64,000 bases of DNA from CAUPWF01 sp964367905 (GTDB taxonomy: Bacteria; Bacillota; Clostridia; Lachnospirales; Lachnospiraceae). The notes under the pieces are model-generated. The model worked only from the letters and a program-made list of their open reading frames with translations, was not told where the DNA came from and made no database searches. Below, piece by piece: positions 1 through 10,033 of this stretch. A program made the translations under genes and the position numbers. Location: the NCBI GenBank assembly GCA_964367905.1, contig CAYIZP010000010.1, forward strand, positions 1 through 64,000, read 5' to 3'. Positions within the stretch are counted from its first letter, which is position 1; every line of letters begins with the position of its first letter.

Positions 1-3000
1 ATGGACTTGTGTAGTCTGGATAATAAGTCCCATTTGTATCAATCCATGTGACAAGTGCATGGTAATCTGCCTCTGGCATGTTTGCCTTAACAGACGCATG
101 GCTTGCTGAATCAAGTGTCTGAATCAGTCCACTCGCATGAGAGCCTTTCTCATATGCATTGTAGTGGTCTGCTGGGCCTGCTCCCGCAACATTGATATTA
201 CCAGTTCTCCAAATTTCATTATATGAAGCGTTAAACACAATATCTGTGTCTCCTGCCAATACAATGTGATCACTTGCACTTCCACCAAAGTCATGGCAAG
301 ACAAACAATTCTTATCAAATACTGGCTGTACGTCTTCTACATAATTGAAATAGTCTATTTCTTTCGCATCTGATTCTAAATCGGCTGCCCAACCAGTCAG
401 TTTAACTGGCTCTTTTTTCATAGCCATAGATACACCACTCGCGTCTTTCTCCGTCGGTGACTGCCTGCGGTCTTCATGACAACCGATACACCCTGTTGTC
501 TCACCTTGCTGTATAACCGTTCCACTTCGCATGGTCTGAATCATTTTTCCGTCTTCATCCAAAACTTGGAAATATAGGAACTTATCTGCTGGTGCCTCAA
601 AATATGCCGAACCATCCGGCTCAATCGGGACATCTCCCCATATTCGCTTGTTCAAAAGATCTGACCAAGACATAGCTGGCTGTTGACCACCTTTTCCTGC
701 CCAGTGTCCATTTCTTCCATACTGTCTCTTCTCTCCCGCTTCCACGATGCGAAGAGTTTTCGCTGAACCTGGCGCTACACCTTCCATGTGTGTACCTTCG
801 TATACGTTCTCAAGATAATAGTATCCAGTCCCCACTTGATTCTCAAAATCATAGTCGTAGTTTCTACGATCTGTAATTACATTTGGTCTCTCTTGCTCAT
901 TAATCGGCGCTGCGCTAAATGTTCCCCAGCTTCCTGTTTCTTGATGTAATAAAATTTCATTTCCATATACATCTAAGAGCACAAGACCCATTTTTTCTCC
1001 TGCAATCGCTTTTGACACCATAAAGTACTTATCATTTAGTGCATATGGGTCTTCATACTTCGCTCCAACTCCTAGTATTCTATCCCATGCCTCTACAGCA
1101 CCTTCCTCACCTTCAACCACCAAGTCTTTTGCATTGGCAGGCCATGTTTGCTCAATAGAAGCCTTTTCTCCATCTCCCTCTGCCGTGTTAATAACTGCAA
1201 GTGCACCCCATGGTCTATCATGGCAAGCTACCATGATTGTCAACATCTTAGTCGTACCAGGAATCTCAACTGCATCGATAATTCCACCAGGGCTTGATAG
1301 ATAATTTCCGTATACATGTACAGAGTTTGTCCCATCTGGCGCCATCGCCCAAAGTCCTTGTGCATCACCAAAGTCACGATCCGTATACTCCCAACGATCA
1401 TACAAAATTCGTCCATCCTGCATGATGGAAGACGGCCTGTCGTAAATCGTATTCTTATTAATTTGTTCAATATTAGATCCATCTGCGTTCATTCGATATA
1501 AATTCGATTGAATATGTACATTACACATAACATACTTTGGCTCCCTTGTTGAACCAAACGCAATCTGGTCATTTGGAAGATATAGCGGATACATGTCGTC
1601 AGCAAACTCCATATTGGTTAGTTGCTTACTCTCTCCCGTATTAAAATCATACTCATAGATATGATAAGAATCTGCATATTCACTTCTATAAGAATATAGC
1701 ATCTTACTTCCATCCCAATGAACATCTGGATCGATATAAGACCCGTCTTTGTCTTCCATAATTGTCTCAACTTCGCCTGTTGAAAAATCTATGACTCTCA
1801 ACGCCCCACCAGCTCTATATACTCCTGTATTTTCTTCCCATTTTGCTGATGGCATAGAAGTATGGGTATTGTGATGATCTGCTGCAAATTGCGGTCTCGC
1901 CTCATATACCCACTTTTGCCCAACTAATAACGGATTCGCCATCAATGCCTCTGTCGACCAGCTTTTGAACTCTTCTTTCATTTCTGAACCGATTGTTCCG
2001 CCTAATGTCTCAACTTGGGAATGTTCTAGGGCTAAATCATGGATTCTTTGATCAAATTCTGCTAATGTTTCTATATACTTAGAATCGTAGTCGTTGGGAT
2101 GTGTAAGTGTTAAATCTTTCACTGCATTTTCCACGGACTCATATCCCATACTTTTCTTAATCGTTTCTACATGTTTTACTACATTCTCGCTACTACCTTC
2201 TACACAGTAAATTGTATATGTCGTACTCGTGCTGCCATCCTTTGACGTAACTTTTACCTCAACTAGACCTGGCAATGTTGTTGGGTACGCATAATCAATG
2301 CTACAACTCTCATCTGACGCAACAGCTACCACCTCTGGTACCATCGCACCCACCTCTGGTAATAGCATGGTATATCCAAATATCTTCGAATCAAAGCCTT
2401 CTAATGGTGCCCCATTGACATCCAATGACTTCAAAGCAGTCTCGCGTACAAAGTGTACCTGATACCTGCTACTCACACCTGTTTCATCTGTTACGGTAAC
2501 TGTCCCCGTTCCAGGAACTCCTTCTGCTTGTACATATTCGATTGTATCCGTTGTATTAATCTTTTCCGCTGTTAGGACAGGTGCACTCTGTACATCTCCT
2601 GTCAACGGAATTGTATACTCTCTTCTAGTTGAATCAAATTCTTCTAATTGAGCCCCATCCAAGAAAAGGTTTCCAATTCTCACATCTCCGATGTTGAATC
2701 CAGAGTACGCTACCGCACCACCTGATCGAAATAACCCTACTTCTCCTTCTCCACTTACACTGCTCTCGAACGTAATAACCTCTTCCTCATTCAGTAAAAC
2801 GCTAATGTCATTGCCCTTCGTATCCAATGCAATATCATATATCTCACCAGTCTTGAAATCAAATGGGTAGGTGCCCACTAAGTTCCCAAACCCTCCTGCT
2901 TTTACCTCAATCTGATTAATATTATTGGCACGGTGAATATAAACGGTATATCCCGTGTCAATCGGTCTAGGATTTCTTGAAGCTGCTCTTACATAAAATC

Positions 3001-3277
3001 CCACCTGAACTGGCGCATTGTCTTTCATCTGAATACCTACGGTAACTCGCCCATCACTTATGGATGTGGTTGTAGTTGCCATCATGTTCCCTCCAGATGC
3101 CTGTAGCATCGTTCCTTGCATCGTCCACCCACTTGGTAACTCATCAAATATCGCATTGCTATTGAATGTCCCTTGTGATTCTACACCCAAGTTAATTGCA
3201 AAACAACTGATAAGTATTGCCATTACTAGCACCAATGAAATCGGTTTTTTGATTGCCTTAATCTCTCTCATTTCCAT
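1..3277 (-). CDS. HzsA-like multidomain c-type cytochrome, secreted (3' end outside window)
   Basis: An uninterrupted minus-strand frame runs from an ATG at 3277 (AGGAAG upstream) to the window edge, about 1092 codons, so the C-terminus is missing. The N-terminus is a basic stretch followed by a hydrophobic signal segment containing LISC, a possible lipobox. Next come a LamG/jelly-roll-like region (about 35-195) and two Ig/cadherin-like repeats (about 195-365). A beta-propeller follows (about 450-830) with STREPK, NADGSNI, GRILYDRWEY and ACHDRPWGA. Two CxxCH heme-c sites follow, CIGCH (C930) and CLSCH (C991), then a VTWIDTNGTYY segment. These features match proteins annotated as hydrazine synthase alpha subunit-related, common in planctomycetes; real hydrazine synthesis is not implied. 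It is transcribed separately, downstream of the 3490-17553 operon. Function is unknown; redox-linked extracellular glycan chemistry is only a guess. Confidence 0.85.
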   Translation of the reverse strand, partial: MEMREIKAIKKPISLVLVMAILISCFAINLGVESQGTFNSNAIFDELPSGWTMQGTMLQASGGNMMATTTTSISDGRVTVGIQMKDNAPVQVGFYVRAASRNPRPIDTGYTVYIHRANNINQIEVKAGGFGNLVGTYPFDFKTGEIYDIALDTKGNDISVLLNEEEVITFESSVSGEGEVGLFRSGGAVAYSGFNIGDVRIGNLFLDGAQLEEFDSTRREYTIPLTGDVQSAPVLTAEKINTTDTIEYVQAEGVPGTGTVTVTDETGVSSRYQVHFVRETALKSLDVNGAPLEGFDSKIFGYTMLLPEVGAMVPEVVAVASDESCSIDYAYPTTLPGLVEVKVTSKDGSTSTTYTIYCVEGSSENVVKHVETIKKSMGYESVENAVKDLTLTHPNDYDSKYIETLAEFDQRIHDLALEHSQVETLGGTIGSEMKEEFKSWSTEALMANPLLVGQKWVYEARPQFAADHHNTHTSMPSAKWEENTGVYRAGGALRVIDFSTGEVETIMEDKDGSYIDPDVHWDGSKMLYSYRSEYADSYHIYEYDFNTGESKQLTNMEFADDMYPLYLPNDQIAFGSTREPKYVMCNVHIQSNLYRMNADGSNIEQINKNTIYDRPSSIMQDGRILYDRWEYTDRDFGDAQGLWAMAPDGTNSVHVYGNYLSSPGGIIDAVEIPGTTKMLTIMVACHDRPWGALAVINTAEGDGEKASIEQTWPANAKDLVVEGEEGAVEAWDRILGVGAKYEDPYALNDKYFMVSKAIAGEKMGLVLLDVYGNEILLHQETGSWGTFSAAPINEQERPNVITDRRNYDYDFENQVGTGYYYLENVYEGTHMEGVAPGSAKTLRIVEAGEKRQYGRNGHWAGKGGQQPAMSWSDLLNKRIWGDVPIEPDGSAYFEAPADKFLYFQVLDEDGKMIQTMRSGTVIQQGETTGCIGCHEDRRQSPTEKDASGVSMAMKKEPVKLTGWAADLESDAKEIDYFNYVEDVQPVFDKNCLSCHDFGGSASDHIVLAGDTDIVFNASYNEIWRTGNINVAGAGPADHYNAYEKGSHASGLIQTLDSASHASVKANMPEADYHALVTWIDTNGTYYPDYTSP

Positions 3278-3410
3278 ACTTCTTCCTTTCTTTACTTATT
3301 TCTCACAATTATAAATCACTTTTTCTATTACTACTATACGCTTAGAGTCTTGTCCCACAAAATTACATACAAGACACAAATTTTACACATATTTTCTAAA
3401 TAATACGCAT

Positions 3411-3461
3411 TAAAAAAACGAAAAAGATGTCCAATAAATTTCTTTGTACTCTTTTTCGTTT
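3411..3461 (-). terminator. Rho-independent terminator after the response-regulator gene
   Basis: On the minus strand, an 11-bp perfect stem (AACGAAAAAGA paired with TCTTTTTCGTT) with a loop of about 22 nt is followed directly by a run of seven T. It lies just past the stop of the gene ending at 3490, so it closes the long 17553-to-3490 operon. Confidence 0.75.
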
Positions 3462-3489
3462 CTTATTCTTTTGTTTAACTACAACGTTT

Positions 3490-4626
3490 CTATCCTTTCT
3501 GAATATATTCACTTGGAGAAACCCCGTAATATTTCTTAAAAGCTTTGCTAAAATAGCTATTTGAATTATATCCAACCTGAATTGCAACTTGACTAATATT
3601 CTGCGCGCCCTCTATAAATAAACTTTTGGCACACTCCATTCGTCTCTGCGTGATATATTCGTTTACTGTCATTTTGAAATCTCGCTTAAAACAGTAGCAC
3701 AAATAACTATAATTAATATAGATTGCTTTTGCGATTGCATTGATATTCAACTCACAATCCCCTACATTTTCATCTATATACTTCTTTACAGTTTCACTAA
3801 TCTGATTATTTACCATACTTTGTGCCGATTTCATATTCGCATAACTTTGAACATATGCCTTTGCAACATTCTCTAATCCCACATTCTCTTTGCTCACTCC
3901 AAAAGGAATATCTAATCTTGAAAATAACCCCTCATACTCATTCCATGCTTCACTTGGACAGATAACATATAAAAATCCCATAACCGTCTTAAAACAGGTT
4001 CCTCCATTCTGATTGCAAACTCCCTCAATCTTAACTAGTATCTCCTCCATGTCTTGCATAGTGCAGTCTAGACAACATAGAAAATATTTTTCAAATACTC
4101 GCTCATCAATTCCCAATTCACTTAACATTTCAAGCGCCGATGACATATCTGCTATACTTCCTGTTGTAATAATGCTAGAGAAAAAATCCGATTTCATTAA
4201 TTCCAAATTCTTCTTTTCTAAGATATTTATTCTTTCTTCCTCTATGTAATCTTTTTCTATCGCTTCTTGAATGCGATGAAGCACTTCGCATAACTCCCTG
4301 GTATTTACAGGCTTTAAGAGATAGTCTTTTACCGATAATGTAATTGCCTTTTTTGCGTAATCGAATTCACTGTAACTTGTCAGAAGAACAAACCGTGTCT
4401 TGTATCCTCGTTCTACCGCCTTCTGAATCATTGTTAAACCATCCATTCTCGGCATACTGATATCAACGATTGCAATCTGTGGAGATTTTTCTTCTAACAA
4501 TATCAATCCTTCTTCCCCATTACTCGCTTCCCCAACTAAATCATAGTCTATTCCACACGTATTCATGTGTGTGATGATTGCTTTTCGCATATATAATTCA
4601 TCATCTATTACTGCAATTGTGCACAT
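3490..4626 (-). CDS. AraC-type response regulator (YesN-like)
   Basis: A 378-residue DNA-binding response regulator. The N-terminal receiver domain (1-120) has the acidic pair D8/D9, the phosphoacceptor D55 in VDISMPRMDG, T83 and K105 in LLKP. The C-terminal 100 residues form an AraC double helix-turn-helix, with the family pattern ISQVAIQVGYNSNSYFSKAFKK near the end. The start codon lies 2 nt after the stop of the kinase gene upstream, so the two are surely co-expressed partners. The pair closes the sugar-transport and GH116 operon and probably controls it in response to an extracellular sugar; the ligand is unknown. Confidence 0.93.
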   Translation of the reverse strand: MCTIAVIDDELYMRKAIITHMNTCGIDYDLVGEASNGEEGLILLEEKSPQIAIVDISMPRMDGLTMIQKAVERGYKTRFVLLTSYSEFDYAKKAITLSVKDYLLKPVNTRELCEVLHRIQEAIEKDYIEEERINILEKKNLELMKSDFFSSIITTGSIADMSSALEMLSELGIDERVFEKYFLCCLDCTMQDMEEILVKIEGVCNQNGGTCFKTVMGFLYVICPSEAWNEYEGLFSRLDIPFGVSKENVGLENVAKAYVQSYANMKSAQSMVNNQISETVKKYIDENVGDCELNINAIAKAIYINYSYLCYCFKRDFKMTVNEYITQRRMECAKSLFIEGAQNISQVAIQVGYNSNSYFSKAFKKYYGVSPSEYIQKG

Positions 4627-4628
4627 TC

Positions 4629-6365
4629 TTACTCTCCTTTATAATATGGAAACTCTAGTCGGACCTTTGAATATTCTTCACATACACTTTCGAATATCAT
4701 TCGGGTTTCTGTCTCATATAAGTAATCTAATCGCTTTTTTATACTAACCACTCCAAAATGACAGTCTTGCGTCCCTTCAATTATTGCTTGGTTCAACTCG
4801 TCTACATTCTCTCTTTTCATTCCAACCCCATCATCTTTGATGGTTAGAACACAAGTGTTATCCTCCAACCAGCCTTTTATCTGAATAAAGCCGCTTTCCT
4901 TGTTCATGATGCCATGATGTATGGCATTCTCCACTAGCAGTTGCAATGTTAGTTTCGGAATATAGGAATTGCTCAATATATCATCTATATCAATCTCATA
5001 ATCAATTCTGTCCACAAACCGTATCTGCTGTAATGTCAGATAGTTTTCTACTAATTCAACTTCTCTGTACAAAGGAATATTATCATTGCCATCAGATAGA
5101 AAAATTCGATAGAAACTCGCTAAGGAATCAATTGCTAGACTTCCGAGCCTTTTCTCGTCATTCGCTATAAACCCGGATATAATTCCCAATATATTGTATA
5201 GAAAGTGTGGCCTAATCTGTGATTGAATCAACTCTATTTGAGCCTTGTGTTTATCCTCTTCATTCTTCTTCGTGGTTATCATCAAATTATTAATCGAATC
5301 CAGCATTTCATTAAAAGTTGCACTTAATTCTCCGATTTCATCCTGTGCTGAATTAGCGTTTCGAACTGTCAAATCTCCCTGTTTTACTTTCTTCATCGTT
5401 CGATTTAGCTTAGAAATTGGACGTCCTATGAAGAAAGATGAAACTAGTATAATTGTTGCTACAACCACAAACACTATAATAAATAGCGATTGATTAAACG
5501 TACTAGCACTCTGCAGTTCTTGAATCGCATCCTCTGCATTTTTCTGCATCACGATTTGCCACCCTAGCTCATTCACAATCTGAGTGGTAATGATATACTC
5601 CACTTCATTAACCAATGTCGTTGTTGTCGTATTCTCAAGTAGGTAAGCATAATTAATACCAAAATCTCGATAATAATTATCATAGAGTATCCCTTTATCC
5701 TCTGCTGATATAATTTGGTTTTCCTGATTCAATAATAATGCTGCTCCATTGTACTGTTTAAAAATATCTGAAATTGTTTCTTCCTGTATATAGAAGATTG
5801 CATATCCTAGCAATTCGCCTCCTCTATTAAGCGGAATTGTAACTGGAATTACATTTTCAATTCTTCCATCTTCGAGATAACGCAAGCGATACATCTTCAG
5901 TATCTGTGGTTCGTCTTTTGAGATACTTTTCATTGCTGTTTGTCCTAAGAAATTATAAACACTCTGTCTCTCTAACACCTGCTCTCCTATAATGTATCCT
6001 TGTTTATCAATTAGAGTAATCGCTCCCACATCATAATAATCCGAATAATTTTGAGTAACCACTCTAGAGTCCTCTTCTAGATATGCAGCCTTACTTTCTC
6101 CCTCTTCTATCACAGTATCCATCATATAGGCAATGACTGTCTCATCATTTTGAATTGCATGACCATATGCGTAAAATTTTTCAACTTCCGAGTTGATTGC
6201 ATGACCAATGGTCCCAATGATTTGATTATCACTCACTCGCCGTTGTTCCACCACAGTGTCATATATATACTCATTGGAGATTTGTAGAATGATAAAAAAG
6301 GTGATTGAAAGCACGATAATGAACACGCAGAAAATCTTCATTGATATACTCTTCCATACTCTCAT
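4629..6365 (-). CDS. Sensor histidine kinase (YesM/LytS-type)
   Basis: A membrane sensor kinase with a transmembrane segment near the N-terminus (about 10-28), an extracellular sensing region (about 30-290), a second transmembrane segment (about 294-313) and a HAMP domain (IGRPISKLNRTMKKVKQGDL). The His_kinase box QIRPHFLYNI carries the phosphorylated His near residue 387, and the ATPase domain has LLVENAIHHG and KDDGVGM. I chose the ATG at 6365 because AAGGTGAG precedes it at normal spacing; an ATG ten codons upstream (6395) is possible but its GAGG lies too far away. It pairs with the response regulator that starts 2 nt downstream. Confidence 0.9.
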   Translation of the reverse strand: MRVWKSISMKIFCVFIIVLSITFFIILQISNEYIYDTVVEQRRVSDNQIIGTIGHAINSEVEKFYAYGHAIQNDETVIAYMMDTVIEEGESKAAYLEEDSRVVTQNYSDYYDVGAITLIDKQGYIIGEQVLERQSVYNFLGQTAMKSISKDEPQILKMYRLRYLEDGRIENVIPVTIPLNRGGELLGYAIFYIQEETISDIFKQYNGAALLLNQENQIISAEDKGILYDNYYRDFGINYAYLLENTTTTTLVNEVEYIITTQIVNELGWQIVMQKNAEDAIQELQSASTFNQSLFIIVFVVVATIILVSSFFIGRPISKLNRTMKKVKQGDLTVRNANSAQDEIGELSATFNEMLDSINNLMITTKKNEEDKHKAQIELIQSQIRPHFLYNILGIISGFIANDEKRLGSLAIDSLASFYRIFLSDGNDNIPLYREVELVENYLTLQQIRFVDRIDYEIDIDDILSNSYIPKLTLQLLVENAIHHGIMNKESGFIQIKGWLEDNTCVLTIKDDGVGMKRENVDELNQAIIEGTQDCHFGVVSIKKRLDYLYETETRMIFESVCEEYSKVRLEFPYYKGE

Positions 6366-6419
6366 TTCACTCACCTTTTTTCCTTCTATTTTCATTATTT
6401 ATACACCAACCTCTATATC

Positions 6420-7271
6420 TTATACACTTTCTATCGACCATAACTCTTCATTGTAGATTGTTTCTCCTGGACGGATTGGAGATTCTACTCCAAAACTCTC
6501 CAACTCTCCCATCCAATTATCTTGTCCTACAAAAACTGCCACATTGCATCCACCGAGCGGATAATTTCCGCCTCTCACATACTTGGTTTTCTTTCTGAAA
6601 ACCAGTTCCTTTTCTGGCCACACCATGTATGTTTCTCCTTTGGGTGCCATCGCACATCGCTTACAGATTTGTCCTTGCGACTTTACCACGAGTTCGTCTT
6701 CTGTCATCGTAACTTGTGGGTCGTCAAGCCTTAATGTATTTCCAGCAAAAACTCTAGGAATCACGATATTTACAATATCCCATGTCGTATTTTCTTCCCC
6801 TAGTGGGATATGCAATTCTTTCCCTTCTGGATTAATGCAAGTTGGACTCCACACTCCACCTGAGTATATCATATTTCCAGCATTTTTTATAAAATTAATT
6901 ACCTTGAACTGTGTATTATTCACAAACTCTACTTTTATTCCACGCTCTAGTTTTGTAAATGCATGTACTGGTGCTGTCACCGTCACGGAATTTTCAGTAA
7001 TCTCCACAAAACATGGTTCATTATCACTTGCATAAGTGTCTTCTGACTCATCTGCAAAAGGTCTAGTAAGCCACACCCGATGTCCACCATACAATTTCCA
7101 CTCTTCCTTACTAGCGCCTTCTATATCCCAATACAGAATATTATCCTCATCTAAAGTCCTACCAAGAAACGCTATACGTGGTCCTACTTCCGTCACTATA
7201 ATAAGCTTTATCTTATCTGTTGACATTTCAATCGCTTTCAGCCCGTCAAAACTTACATCTTTTATCTCCAT
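6420..7271 (-). CDS. Mutarotase-like protein (DUF4380-like)
   Basis: About 283 residues. The sequence has the all-beta look of the galactose-mutarotase superfamily and a motif GGHRVWLTRPFADE seen in DUF4380-type proteins, which act on or bind sugars. The start at 7271 is chosen because GGAGGAG lies seven bases before this ATG; a GTG six codons earlier lacks a site. The gene follows the iron alcohol dehydrogenase by 18 bp and precedes the kinase/regulator pair. A role as an epimerase for the operon's sugar substrate is a guess from fold and context; no catalytic residue was assigned. Confidence 0.7.
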   Translation of the reverse strand: MEIKDVSFDGLKAIEMSTDKIKLIIVTEVGPRIAFLGRTLDEDNILYWDIEGASKEEWKLYGGHRVWLTRPFADESEDTYASDNEPCFVEITENSVTVTAPVHAFTKLERGIKVEFVNNTQFKVINFIKNAGNMIYSGGVWSPTCINPEGKELHIPLGEENTTWDIVNIVIPRVFAGNTLRLDDPQVTMTEDELVVKSQGQICKRCAMAPKGETYMVWPEKELVFRKKTKYVRGGNYPLGGCNVAVFVGQDNWMGELESFGVESPIRPGETIYNEELWSIESV

Positions 7272-7289
7272 CTCAATCTCCTCCAACAC

Positions 7290-8480
7290 TTATAAAGCCA
7301 GTTTATAGATTTCGTATGCTTCTTCTCTATTAATTGCTGGAATACTAGCAAGTGTACCCTCCTCACTAAAGGATACCGCTACAACTCCCTCTGTAAGTGT
7401 CTGCACATCTTTTTCCTCACAGCCAAATTGAGAAATTCTTGTCTCAACTCCATAGTCTTTGAATAAGCTTTCTAATTGGTCTGCTGCCTCTCTCAAATCA
7501 CTGGTTTTGCAAACTTCTTCAGCAAATACTACAAATCTTTGATTGTCTTTTCTATCTGCGAAGAATCGCATCCATGCTAACATCATGCACGACAATGTCG
7601 CTCCATGTGTCGCGCCAAAATGGCTAGATAGCACATGCCCCATCTGATGCATCGGTGTCCATCCTTGCACACCGCATGTCAACCATCCATTTAGCCCGAC
7701 TGTAGCCGAGAACTGCATCATTCCACGCAATTGCATATCCGCTGGATTCAGAAGAACCTTCCCGATATTTTCTAGCATAGCCTTTATCACACCCAATTGC
7801 ATCTGACTTTGTAGATCTATATTTCCAAATGTTGCTTCATCACTGAAGAAAAACGGCTCTACCACATGGCTAATCGCATCTACTGCTCCACAAGCTGTCT
7901 GGTATGGTGGCAGTGTTTTTGTAAGCTCTGGATCTAGAATTGACACTTTCGGATATAAGCAAGCTGGCTCCCAGACATAGCTCTTTCTTAAGGTCTCATC
8001 ATCTGTAATTACTGCTGTCGGATTCATCTCGCTTGCGGTTGCTGGCAACGTAGGAATCATAATCATAGGCAACGCCTCTGTCGGTGGTATCTGACCATCT
8101 TCTGAATGGGAGAATTTTATCATTTTCTTAATATCATGAGGATACTTCATGCCTGCGGCTATTACCTTTGCTAAGTCCATCGCACTTCCACCGCCTACTC
8201 CAATAATAAAATCAACTCCTGCCTCTTTTCCTACTGCGATTCCTGCTTTTGCCTCAGAAATCTTTGGGTTCGCTGTTGCACCAAGGTAATCTACACAACC
8301 GATTCCTTGCTCTTCTAGACTCTTATGAATTCGATCAAATAAGTCGCCGTAAAATCCTACTTCTTTGTATGTCACGATTAACGCCTTCGTCCCAATGCCT
8401 TTTGATTTCTCGCCAATACGAGATACCTCTCCTGGGCCAAATACCACTTGGACTGGATTATATAATTCAAAATTATTCAT
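7290..8480 (-). CDS. Iron-containing alcohol dehydrogenase
   Basis: A 396-residue group III (Fe-ADH) enzyme, full length for the family. It shows the nucleotide-binding GVGGGSAMDLAK around 95-105 and the metal ligands D201, H205 (DAISH), H278 and H292 (MHQMGHVLSSHFGATHG). The family reduces aldehydes to alcohols, or the reverse, with NAD(P)H. It lies in an operon with a DeoC aldolase, which releases acetaldehyde in the classical reaction, so removal of the aldolase's aldehyde is a plausible job. A lactaldehyde reductase (FucO-like) role feeding the microcompartment is another possibility, since no other Fe-ADH is in the window. Confidence 0.88.
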   Translation of the reverse strand: MNNFELYNPVQVVFGPGEVSRIGEKSKGIGTKALIVTYKEVGFYGDLFDRIHKSLEEQGIGCVDYLGATANPKISEAKAGIAVGKEAGVDFIIGVGGGSAMDLAKVIAAGMKYPHDIKKMIKFSHSEDGQIPPTEALPMIMIPTLPATASEMNPTAVITDDETLRKSYVWEPACLYPKVSILDPELTKTLPPYQTACGAVDAISHVVEPFFFSDEATFGNIDLQSQMQLGVIKAMLENIGKVLLNPADMQLRGMMQFSATVGLNGWLTCGVQGWTPMHQMGHVLSSHFGATHGATLSCMMLAWMRFFADRKDNQRFVVFAEEVCKTSDLREAADQLESLFKDYGVETRISQFGCEEKDVQTLTEGVVAVSFSEEGTLASIPAINREEAYEIYKLAL

Positions 8481-8502
8481 CTCTTATTCTCCTTCTGTTA
8501 TC

Positions 8503-10032
8503 TTATATCCCTTGTATCATACCTCCAATTTCACTTTGATATACTGCTATCTTTTGGAAGATTGGTCTTATCTTATCATAGACTGCTACGTTTTCTTCCT
8601 TTGGTGGAATCTTTGCGTCAATCACAAATATCTCTTTTAGTTTATCAAAGTTCTCCCACATGCCACAGCCTACTGCTGCAATCGCCGCCGCTCCAAGGCT
8701 TCCCGCATTTTGACCTATACTACTTAATATAATTGTTTTCTCATAAGTGTCGGCAAATATCTGACTCCACACCTTACTCTTTGCACCACCGCCTACAATC
8801 AGCATCTCATCCGATAATTTCACTTGACTCTCTAATGCATCTAGTGCCAGTCTTAAATTCAGACTGATTCCTTCCATCGTTGCCCGAATCAAATCCCCTT
8901 GCGTATGCTTTAATTCTAATCCCGTAAAGCACCCTTTGATATCTTCCGAAGCATCTAGACTGCTTCCTCCTGCTAAACTTGGATTGAAGATCAACCCATT
9001 ACTTCCAACTTTGGATTCATCACAGAGTTCGTTCATCACATCATACACAGAAACTCCTGCTTCTTTCGCTCTTTCTTCTAAGTTTTCGCATAACACACTC
9101 TTTACCCATTTATGCGAATTTCCCGCCGAAAATATTGCTGTTGCTGACACATAGTTATTCGGAACGCAATGAGCAAATACATACGGCTTAAACTGATAGT
9201 TGATAATCGGTTCATCTGAGGAAATCGCAATCCAAGCAGATGTTCCAAGTGAAGTATATGAATCACCGTTTTGAATACAAGCCGCACCAAGCGCCATGCA
9301 AGAATTGTCTACACCTCCACACATAACTTGGGTGCTGCTAGATAAACCCAATTCATCAGCTACCTGCTTTTCTATCGTTCCAACCAAATCTGTAGACTCT
9401 AGTATCTCAGGCATCTTTTCCATATCAAGATTACACGCTGCGATATAAGATTTAATATAAGCTCTCTTTTTCAAGTCATAGGCTCCACATCCCGATGCAT
9501 AGGAGTGATCTGTACACAATCTACCAGTCAGTTTATAGTTCACATAATCCTTCGTACCGATAAAGCTATCTGTTTTCTCGTATATCTCTGGACACGCTTC
9601 TTTTAAATGCATAATCTTAAACACCGAATATAACCCTGCTGGAAATCCATTTCCTGTACGCTCATACCATTCCTTCTCTGAGATTGTCTCAAACACTTTT
9701 CTAGCGTATTCGCTTCCTCGCGAATCTGACCAAATAGGCACGAGTTCTTTTAATAATCCCCCTTTTTTAGATACTGGCACAATACCTAGACTGTGTCCAG
9801 ATACTGCCAATGCCTTTATATCTTGATTATTTACCTTCGTAGTTTCCAATAATTGTCTTGTGGATTCTACTACACTTTTCCACCAATCTTCTGGCTTTTG
9901 TTCTCTATATCCACAATCGCTATAATACGTTTCGCAACCGATAAAAGTGCTATCAACTATCTTTCCACCTCGATCAAAGAGAGATGCTTTCGTCCCACCT
10001 GTTCCTAAGTCATATGCAATGATATATTCCAT
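8503..10032 (-). CDS. FGGY-family carbohydrate kinase
   Basis: About 509 residues, starting YIIAYDLGTGGTKASLFD, the phosphate-1 motif of the FHY/FGGY fold. It also shows GGVDNSCMALGAA, SLGTSAWIA and IVGGGAKSKVWSQI, which form the C-terminal ATP-binding lobe. The overall look is closest to xylulokinase-type members. The ATG at 10032 is preferred over a TTG three codons earlier; the site AAGGAG lies within the end of deoC, whose stop is next to this start. Substrate is not readable from sequence. As the only sugar kinase seen here it may phosphorylate the operon's own substrate, or L-fuculose/L-rhamnulose for the aldolase at 27216-28013. Confidence 0.88.
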   Translation of the reverse strand: MEYIIAYDLGTGGTKASLFDRGGKIVDSTFIGCETYYSDCGYREQKPEDWWKSVVESTRQLLETTKVNNQDIKALAVSGHSLGIVPVSKKGGLLKELVPIWSDSRGSEYARKVFETISEKEWYERTGNGFPAGLYSVFKIMHLKEACPEIYEKTDSFIGTKDYVNYKLTGRLCTDHSYASGCGAYDLKKRAYIKSYIAACNLDMEKMPEILESTDLVGTIEKQVADELGLSSSTQVMCGGVDNSCMALGAACIQNGDSYTSLGTSAWIAISSDEPIINYQFKPYVFAHCVPNNYVSATAIFSAGNSHKWVKSVLCENLEERAKEAGVSVYDVMNELCDESKVGSNGLIFNPSLAGGSSLDASEDIKGCFTGLELKHTQGDLIRATMEGISLNLRLALDALESQVKLSDEMLIVGGGAKSKVWSQIFADTYEKTIILSSIGQNAGSLGAAAIAAVGCGMWENFDKLKEIFVIDAKIPPKEENVAVYDKIRPIFQKIAVYQSEIGGMIQGI

Positions 10033-10033
10033 A

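Noticed and set aside
1..3277. Reading the first gene as a true hydrazine synthase subunit
   Set aside because: The domain order is only family-like; no other anammox gene is present and the setting is sugar catabolism.
3060..3314. Open plus-strand frame of 84 codons
   Set aside because: It lies antisense inside the signal-peptide end of the HzsA-like gene, has no ribosome site and mirrors the coding bias of the minus strand.
6583..7035. Open plus-strand frame of 150 codons
   Set aside because: Antisense to the mutarotase-like gene, with no ribosome site and no recognisable domain.
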